A stretch of 64,000 bases of DNA from Pegoplata infirma (taxonomy: Eukaryota; Arthropoda; Insecta; Diptera; Anthomyiidae). The translations under genes were made by a program, and so were the position numbers. Where the stretch lies: contig OY992538.1 of assembly GCA_963921195.1 (NCBI GenBank), positions 85,559,904-85,623,903 of the forward strand, read 5' to 3'. Positions 47,155 to 58,275 of this stretch are shown here, one piece after another (the stretch's first letter is position 1; each line of letters starts with the position of its first letter). Under the pieces are notes generated by a model that saw only the letters and a list, made by a program, of their open reading frames with translations, was not told the origin of the DNA and searched no databases.

Positions 47155-48809
47155 AGATTCTGAGACATTTTTTCTATACAAAAAGTCTCAGATTCTAAGA
47201 CATTTTTCCTTAAGAAAAAGTCTCAGATTCTGACACATTTTTTCTACAAAAAAAAGTCTCAGATTCTGAGACATTGTTTCTATAAAAAGTCTTAGATTTT
47301 GAGAAATTTTTTCTATAAAAAAATTTTCAGATTCTGAGACATTTTTTCAGAGACATTTTTTCTATCGAAAAAGTCTCAGATTCTGAGACATTTTTTCAAT
47401 AGAAATAGACACAGATTCTGAGACATTTTTTCTATAGAAAAAGTATCAAATTCTTAGACTTTTTTTCTGTAGAAAAAGTCTCAGATTCTAAGACATTTTT
47501 TCTATAGAAAATCTGAGACACTTTTTCTATAGAATAAGTAAGTCTAAGATTTTCTGAGATATTTTTTCTATAGAAAAAATCTTCGATTCTGAAAATTTAA
47601 GACTTTTTATAGGAAAAATGTATTAAAATAAGAAACTTTTTCTATCAGAAAAATATCTCAAAATCTGAGACTTTTTCCATAGGAAAGAATTTCTCAGAAT
47701 CTGAGAATTGTTAATAGGAAAAATGAGAAAAAGAGTCTCAGATTCTGAGACATTATCTATAGAAAAAGTGTCAGATTCTGATTAATTTTTTTTATAAAAA
47801 AAAGTCTCAGATTCTGTGACATATTTTCTATAGAAAAAATCTCAGATTCTGAGACATTTTTTCTATAGAAAAAGTCCCAGATTCTGAGACATTTTTCCTA
47901 TAGAAAAAGTCTCAGATTCTGAGACATTTTTTCTATAGAAAAGTCTCAGATTCTAAGACATTTTTTCTATAGAAAAAATCTCAGATTCTGAGACATATTT
48001 TCTGAGACATTTTTTTTATCGAAAAAGTCTCAGATTCTGAGACATTTTTTCTATAGAAAATCTGAGACATTTTTTCTATAAAAAGTCTCAGATTCTGAGG
48101 TATTTTTCCTATAAGAAAGGTCTCAGATTCTGAGACATTTTATCTATAGGAAAAGTCTCAGGTTCTGAGACATTTTTCTATAGAAAAAGTCTCAGATTCT
48201 GAGACATTTTTTCTATAGAAAAAGTCCCAGATTCTGAGAAATTTTTCCTATAGAAAAGGTCTCAGATTCTGAGACATTTTTTCTATAAAAAAAATCTCAG
48301 ATTCTGAGACATTTTTTCTTTACAAAAATCTCAGATTCTGAGACATTTTTTCTATAGAAAATGTCTCAGATTCTGAGTAATTTTTTCTGTAGGAAAAGGC
48401 TTTTTTCTATACATTTTTTCTATAGAAAAAGTCCCAGATTCTGAGAAATTTTTCCTATAGAAAAGGTCTCAGAGACATTTTTTCTATAGAAAAAGTCTCA
48501 GATTCTGAGACATTTTTTAGAAAAGTATCAGATTTTGAGAAATTTTTTCTTTAGAAAAAGTCGCAGATTCTGAGACATTTCTTTTTTAGAATAGTTAACA
48601 GATTCAGAAACTTTCTTCTATAGAAAAAGTCTCAGAGTATAAGACAATTCTGCTATAGAAAACGTTTCAGATTCTAAGACATTTTTCTTTAGAAAATGTC
48701 TAAGATTCTGAGATATTTTCCTATTGAAAAGCCTCAGATTCTGAGAAATTTCTCCTATACAAAAATTCTCAGAATTGTGAGACTTTTCTCCTTTACAAAA
48801 AGCATTAGA
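47155..48809 (-). repeat. 35-bp satellite array, inverted orientation
   Basis: About 47 units of GTCTCAGATTCTGAGAC joined by ATTTTTTCTATAGAAAAA. The array continues for a few bases at 49613-49631 and again at 58083-58275; the breaks are a MITE (48812-49610) and the 8.45-kb palindrome complex. Confidence 0.94.
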
Positions 48810-49612
48810 TACACTCAAAAAATTATGTTAGTAAAATGAACTGAAAATGTCAGTTAAAATAACTACTTTGTAAGTTGTTTTGGGGTCAACTACTTTTTCA
48901 GTTAAATCAACTAACAATTTTAGTTATTTTAACTGACAAAAAACAACTGACTTATGTAGTAAAAACTACTTACATTTGTAGTCAAAACAACTAAAATGTA
49001 GTAAAAATAAAAAAAATTTCAAAAAATTTTTCAGAAAAAAATTGAAGACCAAATTTTTTCCAAGTTTTTTTTTTTTTTTTAAAAAGTTGTGAAAAATAAA
49101 AAAAAAAGAAAATTTATTTCTATATTTTGAAAAAAAAACCGCTTTTTCACCATAATGTACGTTTAAATAGCTGATCTTAATCTTACACACCTACAGTGAC
49201 AATCGAAGAGTGCTGACGAAGGAAGGGTGGCTTCTTCCGAAAGCTGTCGACATCTCCACTTAGCCTGTGTTGTCAATTAATTTTTTCAGATTTTCTCATT
49301 GTACAACAAAAATAATTATTTCTCAGAAATAATTAATATGGACTCAAACCGAAATAAATAAAAACTTCAGTTAAAAAAAAAACTTTGAAAATTTTTCAGA
49401 GATAAAAAATAAAATTAACTACTTTAAATAACTGTTACTACATTACAGTACTTTTTTTTAGTTGCTCAAAAAAGCGACTTAAAATAACTAACAGAAATAG
49501 TTGTTTAATATTTTTCATACAAAAACAACTGACTTTGTAGTTGAAAACAACTAACTACTGTAAAATATACAAATAACTAACATATAGTAACTTACATAAT
49601 TTTCTGAGTGTA
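48810..49612 (+). mobile_element. TA-flanked MITE inside satellite, TIR CACTCAAAAAATTATGT
   Basis: Element 48812-49610 starts CACTCAAAAAATTATGTTAG and ends with the near-complement (CTTACATAATTTTCTGAGTG). Removing it with one TA rejoins a normal satellite unit (...CATTAGATAGTAAGACATTT). The interior repeats ACAACTGAC/GTTAGTTATTT-type motifs. A more GC-rich 70-bp stretch near 49195-49265 stands out and holds the hammerhead-like structure. Confidence 0.87.
49208..49261 (+). ncRNA. Hammerhead-ribozyme-like motif (type I order)
   Basis: Read in order: stem I strand GAGTG (49208-49212); core CTGACGA (49213-49219), matching CUGANGA; one extra A (49220); stem II GGAAGGG-TGGC-TTCTTCC (49221-49238); core GAAA (49239-49242); stem III, with A49242-T49255, G49243-C49254, a C/T mismatch, T45-A52 and G46-C51 around loop TCGA; then TC with the predicted cleavage site after C49256; then stem I strand CACTT (49257-49261, one G-T wobble). 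Every conserved core position is present, with one inserted A after A9. Hammerheads are known in Penelope-like elements and retrozymes; one in a TA-flanked MITE would be unusual. Activity is inference. Confidence 0.45.
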
Positions 49613-50629
49613 GTAAGACATTTTTTCTCCACCCGAGTAAAAATGAATACATATAATTTTACATTATTTGATGTATGTATATATAGCCATATGAAATAAT
49701 ATGTTTTCATATCAAACAAAGTACATAATTATATCTCGCATTGAGTTTTTCCAAATTTTTTAAATGGAGTTATATAAAATTACATCTAATGATAACCATA
49801 TTAATATATAAATACATGTGGGAGACATAATCATATGTGACACATATAACTTAATCTGATTGCATACATATTTATATGTGACTTAATATCAAATAACGTA
49901 TACGAGCATATTTAAAAAAAATCCAATATCATTATATATATAATTATATATGACTTACAAGAAACCATTTAAAATTATATATGACTTACAAGAAACCATT
50001 TAAAACTATATATGGTTCCATCTTAAAAAACGAAAAAAAAAATTTTCAAATATAATTATATATGGTCGCACATATAACTCTATATACAGTTATATAAAAC
50101 TATACATGGCATCAAACATTTATTTTTTTAATATTATCAAAGATATAATTATAAATGGCTTATGAGATACCGTATATAGTTTTGTAAGGTACCATATAAA
50201 TACAATTTTTTTTTTAAACTCTATATATAATTTTAAATGGTGGCACATGTAACGCCATATAAAATGTTATACAATTGTATAAGGTAAAAAATATTTTTTT
50301 CTTTCACAATATTTTATATATAATTATGCATACTTTTATATGACAGTATTTCAATATTTTTTTTTAATGTTGCATCATATATATTTTTATTTAAGTATAC
50401 AAGAGAGCTTGTATAATTATATATGATTCTCAAAGCACCTAAAATCAGTCAAAAAAAAAATATATATAAATTCTATAAATTTTTAAATAGAAATAAAATC
50501 TGTTTAATCCATTGTATTTTAAAACTTAAAAAAATGCATATTGGATTTTAAAAGTTAAATGTTAAAAAAATGCATATAACTTAAATAGTTGTGTGTAACT
50601 TTATATAAGATCATATAAGATAATATATG

Positions 50630-51092
50630 ATGCTTGGGGACGCCGAGTTCGATTCCCGGCTCAACCCAGAAAAAAACTATTTTTTTTTTAATTTTTTAAA
50701 AAAGAAAATATGTTTTTAAAGCTTTTTGTTTTTTCTAAACTTAAAAATATTGAATAATTAAATTTTTATGATAAAATCGAAAAATAAATATTATTTATTT
50801 ATAGTTATATAATTTTATATATTACATCATATAAGTTATTATATGGTTCCTAGGGACCCTGGGTTCGATCCCCGGCTGAGCTAAGAAAAAAAGTTGTTTT
50901 TTTTAATTTTTTTTTTAAAGAAAATATGTTTTAGAAGCTTTAATTTTTTACTAAACTTAAAAATATTGATTAATTTATTTTTTATGATAATATTTAGAAA
51001 TAAATATTATTTATATATAGTAATATAATTTTCTATATTGCATCATATATGATAATATATAATTCTTGAGGACCCTGAGTTCGATTCCCGAC
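50630..51092 (+). repeat. Three 216-bp units, each with a tRNA T-arm / B-box motif (arm A)
   Basis: TTCGATT or TTCGATC loops start at 50648, 50864 and 51080, exactly 216 bp apart. Each is flanked by a 5-bp stem, for example CTGGG/CCCGG in unit 2, which is fully pairable with one G-T wobble. Each motif is followed by an A/T-rich tract and an ATATATGAT-type tract. There is no box A near the motifs. The motif matches the pol III B-box consensus GGTTCGANTCC at 9 to 11 positions. Confidence 0.8.
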
Positions 51093-51698
51093 TAACAAGG
51101 GAAGTCTCCCTAGTGTCACCCGCGGATCTTTATGGAATTGGTTTTATTTTGTAGATCAGAAAAAATAAAGGGACACGTATTTTTTTTTAGCGGCCCAAAT
51201 TCATATTTAGGGGGTAAAAAGGAGGGGGGAAGACAAGGCCATTTTTCAGTTTTTTTCGTTTATCTCCTACATTATGCAAAGAAACCTAGTCATGTTACAT
51301 ACCAAATGAAAGGTCTTTGGAAAACCTATCTATGTGTGCTAAGAACGTGTCCAAACATGCAAAACTTTTTGTCATATTGAGTAAAATACCAAAATTTTAG
51401 GACATTTTTGTTAATAAGTCGAAAAATATTAACTTCTTTGGCCCGTTGTTAGAACCACGAGATAGGTATTTTTAATACCTTTAATCTGATACCACACATG
51501 CCTATATTAATTTTGTTTAAATAGGCGTAAATCGTAAAAAACTGAAAAAGGTCAATTCCCCCCCATACAAATCGACCCCCCCTAAAAATGAGTTTGGGCC
51601 GCTAAAAAAAAATACGTGTCGAATTAATTTTCGTTCTTAACAACATATCCAAATTTCATGAAGATCGGAGGGTGACACCAGGGAGACTTCCCTTGTAA
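51093..51698 (+). mobile_element. TWA-type 600-bp element, copy 3, with empty site in opposite arm
   Basis: Element 51096-51695 is flanked by TAA on both sides. The mirror arm at about 56345-56360 carries the uninterrupted site (CCCGACTAAGTCAAG when complemented), which proves a single TAA was duplicated. Same length and ends as 29205-29804. PIF/Harbinger type by duplication. It landed 6 bp after a T-arm-like motif. Confidence 0.93.
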
Positions 51699-52433
51699 GT
51701 CAAGAAAAAAATTATTTTTTTTTTAATTTTTTTTTAATCTAAATGATTTTTTAATGCGTTTTCGTTTTTCAAATTTAAAAAAAATAAAATCCCTGAATTT
51801 TAACAAAAATATTTCAAAAATAATTATATTTTGATATAATTATATATTATTTAATCCGAAGAAAAAAATATTTTAAAACTTTAATGTTTAACCATCAATA
51901 TCTCTGGTTTTAAGAGAGCTAAAGTCCTCAGATCAAGCTCAAATCAAAGCTTTATTTGTTGCCAATAATTAAAAGTGTATTTGGTTCGAACTTATGTTAG
52001 CAATATTTTCAGATAAAATTATTTTTGTCTGAAAAAACTTCCGAAAAAACTTAAAACTCATCATTTGGCCGTTGGTGAGTAAAAAAGTTTATACATGTTT
52101 TATACCATTTTAAAGGTATTTTTATTAAATATGCAACGGCAGAAAGAAAATTTGGATCCGATGAAAAATGTGAAGCTCATAAGCCAAAAACAGTTTTTAC
52201 TTTAAAGCTTTATAACTTGGAAAATTAGGAGCATTGGAAGATGAAAATCATGTAGTATTAAACCCCCTATTAGCTCAGCAAATAAACTAAAAAAAAAAAA
52301 AAATCGCAAATTTTAGCAAAAATTTTCTAAGTCTTTTTTAAAATTTTGTTCAACCCGAGTAAAAAAAAATTGTATGGTAAAACATGTTATCTTATAAAAT
52401 TATATATAATTTATTGGATCTGATTTTGCTAAA

Positions 52434-52725
52434 TTTCATCCGAAAATTGGCCGCGCCAAAGTTATCTCATAACATCATATAATATATGAAGTTACAGTTT
52501 AATATTTGATTGTATGTGATTTCATCCGGAAATTGGCCGCGCCAAAGTTATCCCAAATTATCTATTATAATGATTTTGTATTAAATATGATATAATATGA
52601 TGTAATTTCATCCGGAAATTGGCCGCGCCAAAGTTATCTTAAAATATCCAATATCATGATTTTATATTAAATTGGATATTATATAATGTAATTTCATCCG
52701 AAATTTGGCCGCGCCAAAGTTATCT
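52434..52725 (+). repeat. Four tandem 86-bp units with a TTGGCCGCGCCAA core
   Basis: TTTCATCCG(G/A)AAATTGG followed by CCGCGCCAAAGTTATC begins near 52434, 52520, 52606 and 52692, exactly 86 bp apart. The 34-bp core is almost unchanged while the AT-rich linker varies, and it contains the inverted repeat TTGGC/GCCAA. The TTTCATCCG part also recurs in block L (55168). Confidence 0.88.
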
Positions 52726-52857
52726 TATAATATCTGATATCTTGATTTTATAAAAAAATTATTGGATACATTTTTATCCAAAAAATGTTTCTGTTTTTAG
52801 ATTTATTTTTAGATATAATAATGTCAAACTGAAAATAAATAAAAAAAAAAAAAAAAA

Positions 52858-52940
52858 CTTCGAACGGACGGGGATTAGAACCACAAGTCTTCCGTTTTGT
52901 AATCGCAATCTCTACCCTCTAGACCAGCGGACGTTGTTAG
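52858..52940 (-). repeat. tRNA-like segment with box A and box B (inner element)
   Basis: On the minus strand, TGGTCTAGAGG (box A, as in tRNA-Glu/Asp D arms) is followed about 40 nt later by GGTTCTAATCC, one mismatch from the B-box consensus. The acceptor stem does not pair, so this is not a functional tRNA. Relatives lie at 54733 and 55451. Confidence 0.68.
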
Positions 52941-53259
52941 CAAATAACAACTTTAAAAGACTTAGTTTTAAATAAATTGATCGTATCTAATTATATCAAA
53001 TTGATCTAACATATAGTAATATATGATTATATCCAATTAAATATGTTGTTCACTTGTACACAATTTTCAAAAAGACTTAGAAAATTTTTGATAAAATTTG
53101 CAAAAAAAAAATTGGAATGACGTACAGCGCTATTAGGGGCTTCCATGGTAAGCTTAAACAATAATTTTAATGTAGCGGTATGCCTTATTTCCAAGTCATA
53201 GGCTTCCAAAGTGAAATAAGACTTTGGCTTATAAATTTGAAATTTTTCATGGAATCAGG

Positions 53260-53925
53260 AAATCAGAATTAGATTTGAGATCGGGTTCCAAAAATCATTG
53301 ATAATTTGACAATTTAAACCAAATATAGCTATTATTAACTATATAAATGCAATATAAATTTTTAAAAATGATTGCAAAAATTCAAAAAGTAAAATTTTTT
53401 AAGTTCTAAAAAAACAAATGCAATAAAAAAGTGTTTTCCATTTAAAAAAAAAAATAAAAAAATATATTTTTTTCTGGAATCGAACTCGGGTTCCCAAAAA
53501 TGATAGATAATTTTATAATAAATTAAATATAGTTATATATAACTATATAACAGCAATATAATTTTTTAAAAATGATTGCAAAAATTCAAAAAAAAGGAAA
53601 ATTTTTAGTTCTAAAAAAAATAAATGCAATAAAAAAGTGTTTTCTATTTAAAAAAAATAAAAAAAATATATTTTTTTTTCTGGAATCGAACTCGGGTTCC
53701 CAAAAATTATAGATAATTTTATAATAAATCAAATATAGTTATATATAACTGTATAAAAGAAAAATAATTTTTTTAAAATGATTGCAAAAATTCCAAAAAT
53801 GAAAATTTTTTAGTTCTAAAAAAATTAAACGCAATAAAAAAGTGTTTTCTATTTAAAAAAAATAAAAAAAAAAACTTTTTTTTTCTCGACTGGGCCGGGA
53901 ATCGAACTCGGGTTTCCAAAAATCA
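53260..53925 (-). repeat. T-arm / B-box units in the inner element
   Basis: Minus-strand GAGTTCGATTCC motifs lie at 53478, 53684 and 53900 (complement AATCGAA), 206 and 216 bp apart, with a decayed fourth unit near 53272. Linkers share ATGATTGCAAAAATTC and AATGCAATAAAAAAGTGTTT. The unit size equals that in arm A, so the module is a conserved feature of the family. Confidence 0.78.
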
Positions 53926-54732
53926 TATGTAATCTTATATGATACAATAAAAAGTTTTGTATAACCATATATGTTGACACTCAAAAATAAATTTTGAAAT
54001 ACTGGCATATATAATTATATATGGCTAGTTGTTAGGTCAAAAAAATATTTTTTTTATACATGATTATATCAAAATATATATTCCATTACATATGCGACCA
54101 TTTATAAATATATATTGAGTTTAGATGAAATTTGCGTATATATAGTACCATACAAACACAGATATGTTATCGTTTAAGACACATATAATTATATCTATTA
54201 TTTTTGTTGGAATTTTTTTTAGTATGGAACCATATATATTTTTATATGGTATTATATTAGTCATATATAATTATACATAAATTGATACTGGATTTTTTGT
54301 TTAGTAAATTCCTATACATAATTAGATATAAAGTCACGTATAATAATGTATGAAATCGGATTAAGTTTTGTGTGCAACGTATGATTACATCTACCATTTA
54401 TATTAATATATTATGAACAATATAATTAGATATGATTTTATATGACATCATTTAAAAAAATTGGAAAATTTCAAAGTGAGATATAATTTTATACTTTGAC
54501 TCATATAGTTGTATATGGTTTTATGAAAACATATAAAATAATATACATTTATATAAATTCCTTTTTACTCGGGAAATTCAAGTCGAATATAATTTGATGC
54601 AATCATATACCCGATAAGATATACTGGATTTAATTATATATAAGTTAAACTTGATATAATTATATATGATAAACTATTTTCAAAAATTTTCTAAGTTTTT
54701 TTAAAACATAGTCTTTTAAAGTTGTCATTTAT

Positions 54733-54815
54733 TAACAACGTCCGCTGGGTCGGAGGGTAGAGATTGCGATTACAAAACAGTTGGTAGCTGTTCGATTCCC
54801 CCGCCGCTCGAAGTT
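54733..54815 (+). repeat. tRNA-like segment, arm A
   Basis: Box-A-like TGGGTCGGAGG at 54746 and box B TGTTCGATTCC at 54789, followed by a CCCCGCCGCTCGAAG tail. Mirrored at 55451-55530. The block between the boxes (AGATTGCGATTACAAAAC) is identical to the segment at 52858-52940. Confidence 0.7.
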
Positions 54816-55450
54816 TTTTTTTTTTTTAAATAAATTTTAATTAAAACTTTAATAAAACTTTATCAGTTCTAAAAATAGATTTTATTGTTCAGATTAAATT
54901 ATATATAGTTCTAAAAATAGATTTTTTTTTCGGATAAAATTTTATCTAAAGTTTTTTGTAATATCCCGAGTAAAAATTTTTGTATGGAGCAATATATGTT
55001 CTTATATTATTCCAGATCTGTTGATAGATCCGAGATTTGAAAGATCAGCACTGATCCGAAAAATGGATCGCTAAGATTAGATCAGTTTTAACCGGACGGA
55101 TACAATTTGATCCGAAAAGTGGGTTTATCTAATTAGATCAGTTTTAATCGGTGGGATACAATTTCATCCGAAAAATGGTTGGATCTTATTGGACCAAGAC
55201 AAAAAAAAAAAGATTTTTTTATCTGGATAAAAAAAGATAAAATTTCATACGAAAGAAAAAAAAATATTACAAAAAACTTTAGATAAAATTTTATCCGAAA
55301 AAAAAAAATCTATTTTTAGAACTATATATAATTTAATCCGAACAATAAAATCTATTTTTAGAACTGATAAAGTTTTATCCAAACAATTTTTTTCAATATT
55401 AAGATATAAATATATATAATTAAAATTTATTAAAAAAAAAAAAAAAAAAA

Positions 55451-55530
55451 CTTCGAGCGGCGGGGGAATCGAACAGCTACCAACTGTTTTGTAATCGCAA
55501 TCTCTACCCTCTGACCCAGCGGACGTTGTT
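55451..55530 (-). repeat. tRNA-like segment, arm A' (mirror copy)
   Basis: The reverse complement of 54733-54815, with identical box A and box B sequences. Confidence 0.7.
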
Positions 55531-56339
55531 AATAAATGACAACTTTAAAAGACTATGTTTTAAAAAAACTTAGAAAATTTTTGAAAATAGTTTGTCATAT
55601 ATAATTATATCAAGTTTAACTTATATATAATTAAATCCAGTTTATCTTATCGGGTATATGATTGCATCAAATTATATTCGACTTGAATTTGAACAAAATT
55701 TTAAAAAAGACTTAGAAAATTTTTGCTAAAATTTGTGATTTTTTTTTTTTAGTTTATTTGCTGAGCTAATAGGGGGTTTAATACTGAGTTCAACAACATG
55801 ATTTTCATCTTCCAATGGTCTTAATTTTCCAAGTTATAAAGCTTTAAAGTAAAAACGGTTTTTGGCTTATGAGCTTCACATTTTTCATCGGATCCAAATT
55901 TTCTTTCTGCCGTTGTATATTTAATAAAAATACCTTTAAAATGGTATAAAAAATGTATAAACTTTTTACTCACCAACGGCCAAATAATGAGTTTTAAGTT
56001 TTTTTCGGAAGTTTTTTCAGACAAAAATAATTTTATCTGAAAATATTGCAAACATAAGTTCGAACCAAATACACTTTTAATTATTGGCAACAAATAAAGC
56101 TTTGATTTGAGCTTGATCTGAGGACTTTAGCTCTCTTAAAACCAGAGATATTGATGGTTAAACATTAAAGTTTTAAAATATTTTTTTCTTCGGATTAAAT
56201 AATATATAATTATATCAAAATATAATTATTTTTGAAATATTTTTGTTAAAATTCAGGGATTTTATTTTTTTTTAAATTTGAAAAACGAAAACGCATTAAA
56301 AAATCATTTAGATTAAAAAAAAATTAAAAAAAAAATAAT

Positions 56340-56820
56340 TTTTTTCTTGACTTAGTCGGGAATCGAACCCAGGGTCCTCAAGAATTATATATTATAATAT
56401 ATGATGCAATATAGAAAGTTATATTACTATATATAAATAATATTTATTTCTAAATATTATCATAAAAAATAAATTAATCAATATTTTTAAGTTTAGTAAA
56501 AAATTAAAGCTTCTAAAACATATTTTCTTTAAAAAAAAATTTAAAAAAACAACTTTTTTTCTTAGCTCAGCCGGGGATCGAACCCAGGGTCCCTAGGAAC
56601 CATATATTAACTTATATGATGTAATATATAAAATTATATAACTATAAATAAATAATATTTATTTTTCGATTTTATCATAAAAATTTAATTATTTAATATT
56701 TTTAAGTTTAGAAAAAACAAAAAGCTTTAAAAACATATTTTCTTTTTTAAAAAATTAAAAAAAAAATATTTTTTTTCTGGGTTGAGCCGGGAATCGAACT
56801 CGGGGTCCCCAATCATCATA
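56340..56820 (-). repeat. Three T-arm / B-box units, arm A' (mirror copies)
   Basis: AATCGAA or GATCGAA at 56361, 56576 and 56792 (215 and 216 bp apart) mirror the motifs of 50630-51092. Arm A' lacks the 600-bp insertion. Confidence 0.8.
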
Positions 56821-58082
56821 TATTATCTTATATGATCTTATATAAAGTTAAACACAACTATTTAAGTTATATGCATTTTTTAAACATTTAACTTTTAAAA
56901 TCCAATATGCATTTTTTTAAGTTTTAAAATACAATGGATTAAACAGATTTTTTTTTCTATTTAAAAATTTATAGAATTTATATATATTTTTTTTTTGACT
57001 GATTTTAGGTGCTTTGAGAATCATATATAATTATACAAGCTCTCTTGTATACTTAAGTAAAAATATATATGATGCAACATTAAAAAAAAATATTGAAATA
57101 CTGTCATATAAAAGTATGCATAATTATATATAAAATATTGTGAAAGAAAAAAATATTTTTTACCTTATACAATTGTATAACATTTTATATGGCGTTACAT
57201 GTGCCACCATTTAAAATTATATATAGAGTTTAAAAAAAAATTGTATTTATATGGTACCTTACAAAACTATATACGGTATCTCATAAGCCATTTATAATTA
57301 TATCTTTGATAATATTAAAAAAATAAATGTTTGATGCCATGTATAGTTTTATATAACTGTATATAGAGTTATATGTGCGACCATATATAATTATATTTGA
57401 AAATTTTTTTTTTCGTTTTTTAAGATGGAACCATATATAGTTTTAAATGGTTTCTTGTAAGTCATATATAATTATATATATAATGATATTGGATTTTTTT
57501 TAAATATGCTCGTATACGTTATTTGATATTAAGTCACATATAAATATGTATGCAATCAAATTAAGTTATATGTGTCACATATGATTATGTCTCCCACATG
57601 TATTTATATATTAATATGGTTATCATTAGATGTAATTTTATATAACTCCATTTAAAAAATTTGGAGAAACTCAATGCGAGATATAATTATGTACTTTGTT
57701 TGATATGAAAACATATTATTTCATATGGCTATATATACATACATCAAATAATGTAAAATTATATGTATTCATTTTTACTCGGGATTTTTTTTTTCTTTCG
57801 TATGAAATTTTATCTTTTTTTATCCAGCTAAAAAAATCTTTTTTTTGTCTTGGTCCAATAAGATCCAACCATTTTTCGGATGAAATTGTATCCCACCGAT
57901 TAAAACTGATCTAATTAGATAAACCCACTTTTCGGATCAAATTGTATCCGTCCGGTTAAAACTGATCTAATCTTAGCGATCCATTTTTCGGATCAGTGCT
58001 GATCTTTCAAATCTCGGATCTATCAACAGATCTGGAATAATATAAGAACATATATTGCTCCATACAAAAATTTTTACTCGGG

Positions 58083-58275
58083 CAGAAAAAATTTCATATT
58101 CTGGGACATTTTTCCTATAGATAAAGTCTCATATTCTGGAACATTTTTCTTATAGAAAAGGTCTTAGAAAAAGTCTCAGACTCTGACACAATTTTTCTTT
58201 AGAAAAAATCTCAGATTCTGAGACATTTTTCCTATAGAAAAAGTATGGCCAGATTCTGAGACATTTTTTGTGGAA
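58083..58275 (-). repeat. 35-bp satellite, continuation beyond the palindrome complex
   Basis: About five diverged units with the same orientation and linker as 47155-48809. The first unit completes the one interrupted at 49631. Confidence 0.88.

Larger units (their letters stand above)
52352..54575. mobile_element. Nested CCCGAGTAAAAA element with 2-bp AA duplication
   Basis: CCCGAGTAAAAAAAAATTG at 52354 and TTTTTACTCGGG ending at 54573 bound a 2220-bp insertion flanked by AA. The opposite arm (55681-55700) shows the uninterrupted GTTCAAATTCAAG, so the duplication is exactly AA. Its right half is a diverged relative of the outer part of arm A. It contains four 86-bp repeats, a tRNA-like segment and T-arm units. 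Confidence 0.88.
49632..58082. mobile_element. 8.45-kb interlocked palindrome complex, TIR CCCGAGTAAAAA
   Basis: Four blocks lie in the order A (49632-54964), L (54965-55263), A' (55264-57783), L' (57784-58082), where A' is the reverse complement of A and L' of L. After removing two later insertions from A (52354-54573 and 51096-51695) the arms are both about 2.5 kb and differ at only about 1% over the outer 165 bp I compared. Outer ends are CCCGAG and CTCGGG, flanked by CA on both sides within a 35-bp satellite unit. No protein-coding frame. It carries many tRNA T-arm-like motifs. Confidence 0.88.
54965..58082. mobile_element. Block L / L' pair (terminal repeats enclosing arm A')
   Basis: L (54965-55263) and L' (57784-58082) are 299-bp reverse complements with the family terminus CCCGAGTAAAAATTTTTGTA. 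L has about 58-bp internal units with GATC(C/A) and TCAGTTTTAA(C/T)CGG motifs. L sits exactly at the centre of the A/A' palindrome (GTAATAT on one side, ATATTAC on the other), while L' follows the outer end of A'. Confidence 0.82.

Noticed and set aside
54733..54815. Functional tRNA gene
   Set aside because: Boxes A and B are good, but the acceptor and anticodon stems do not pair; kept only as a tRNA-like segment.
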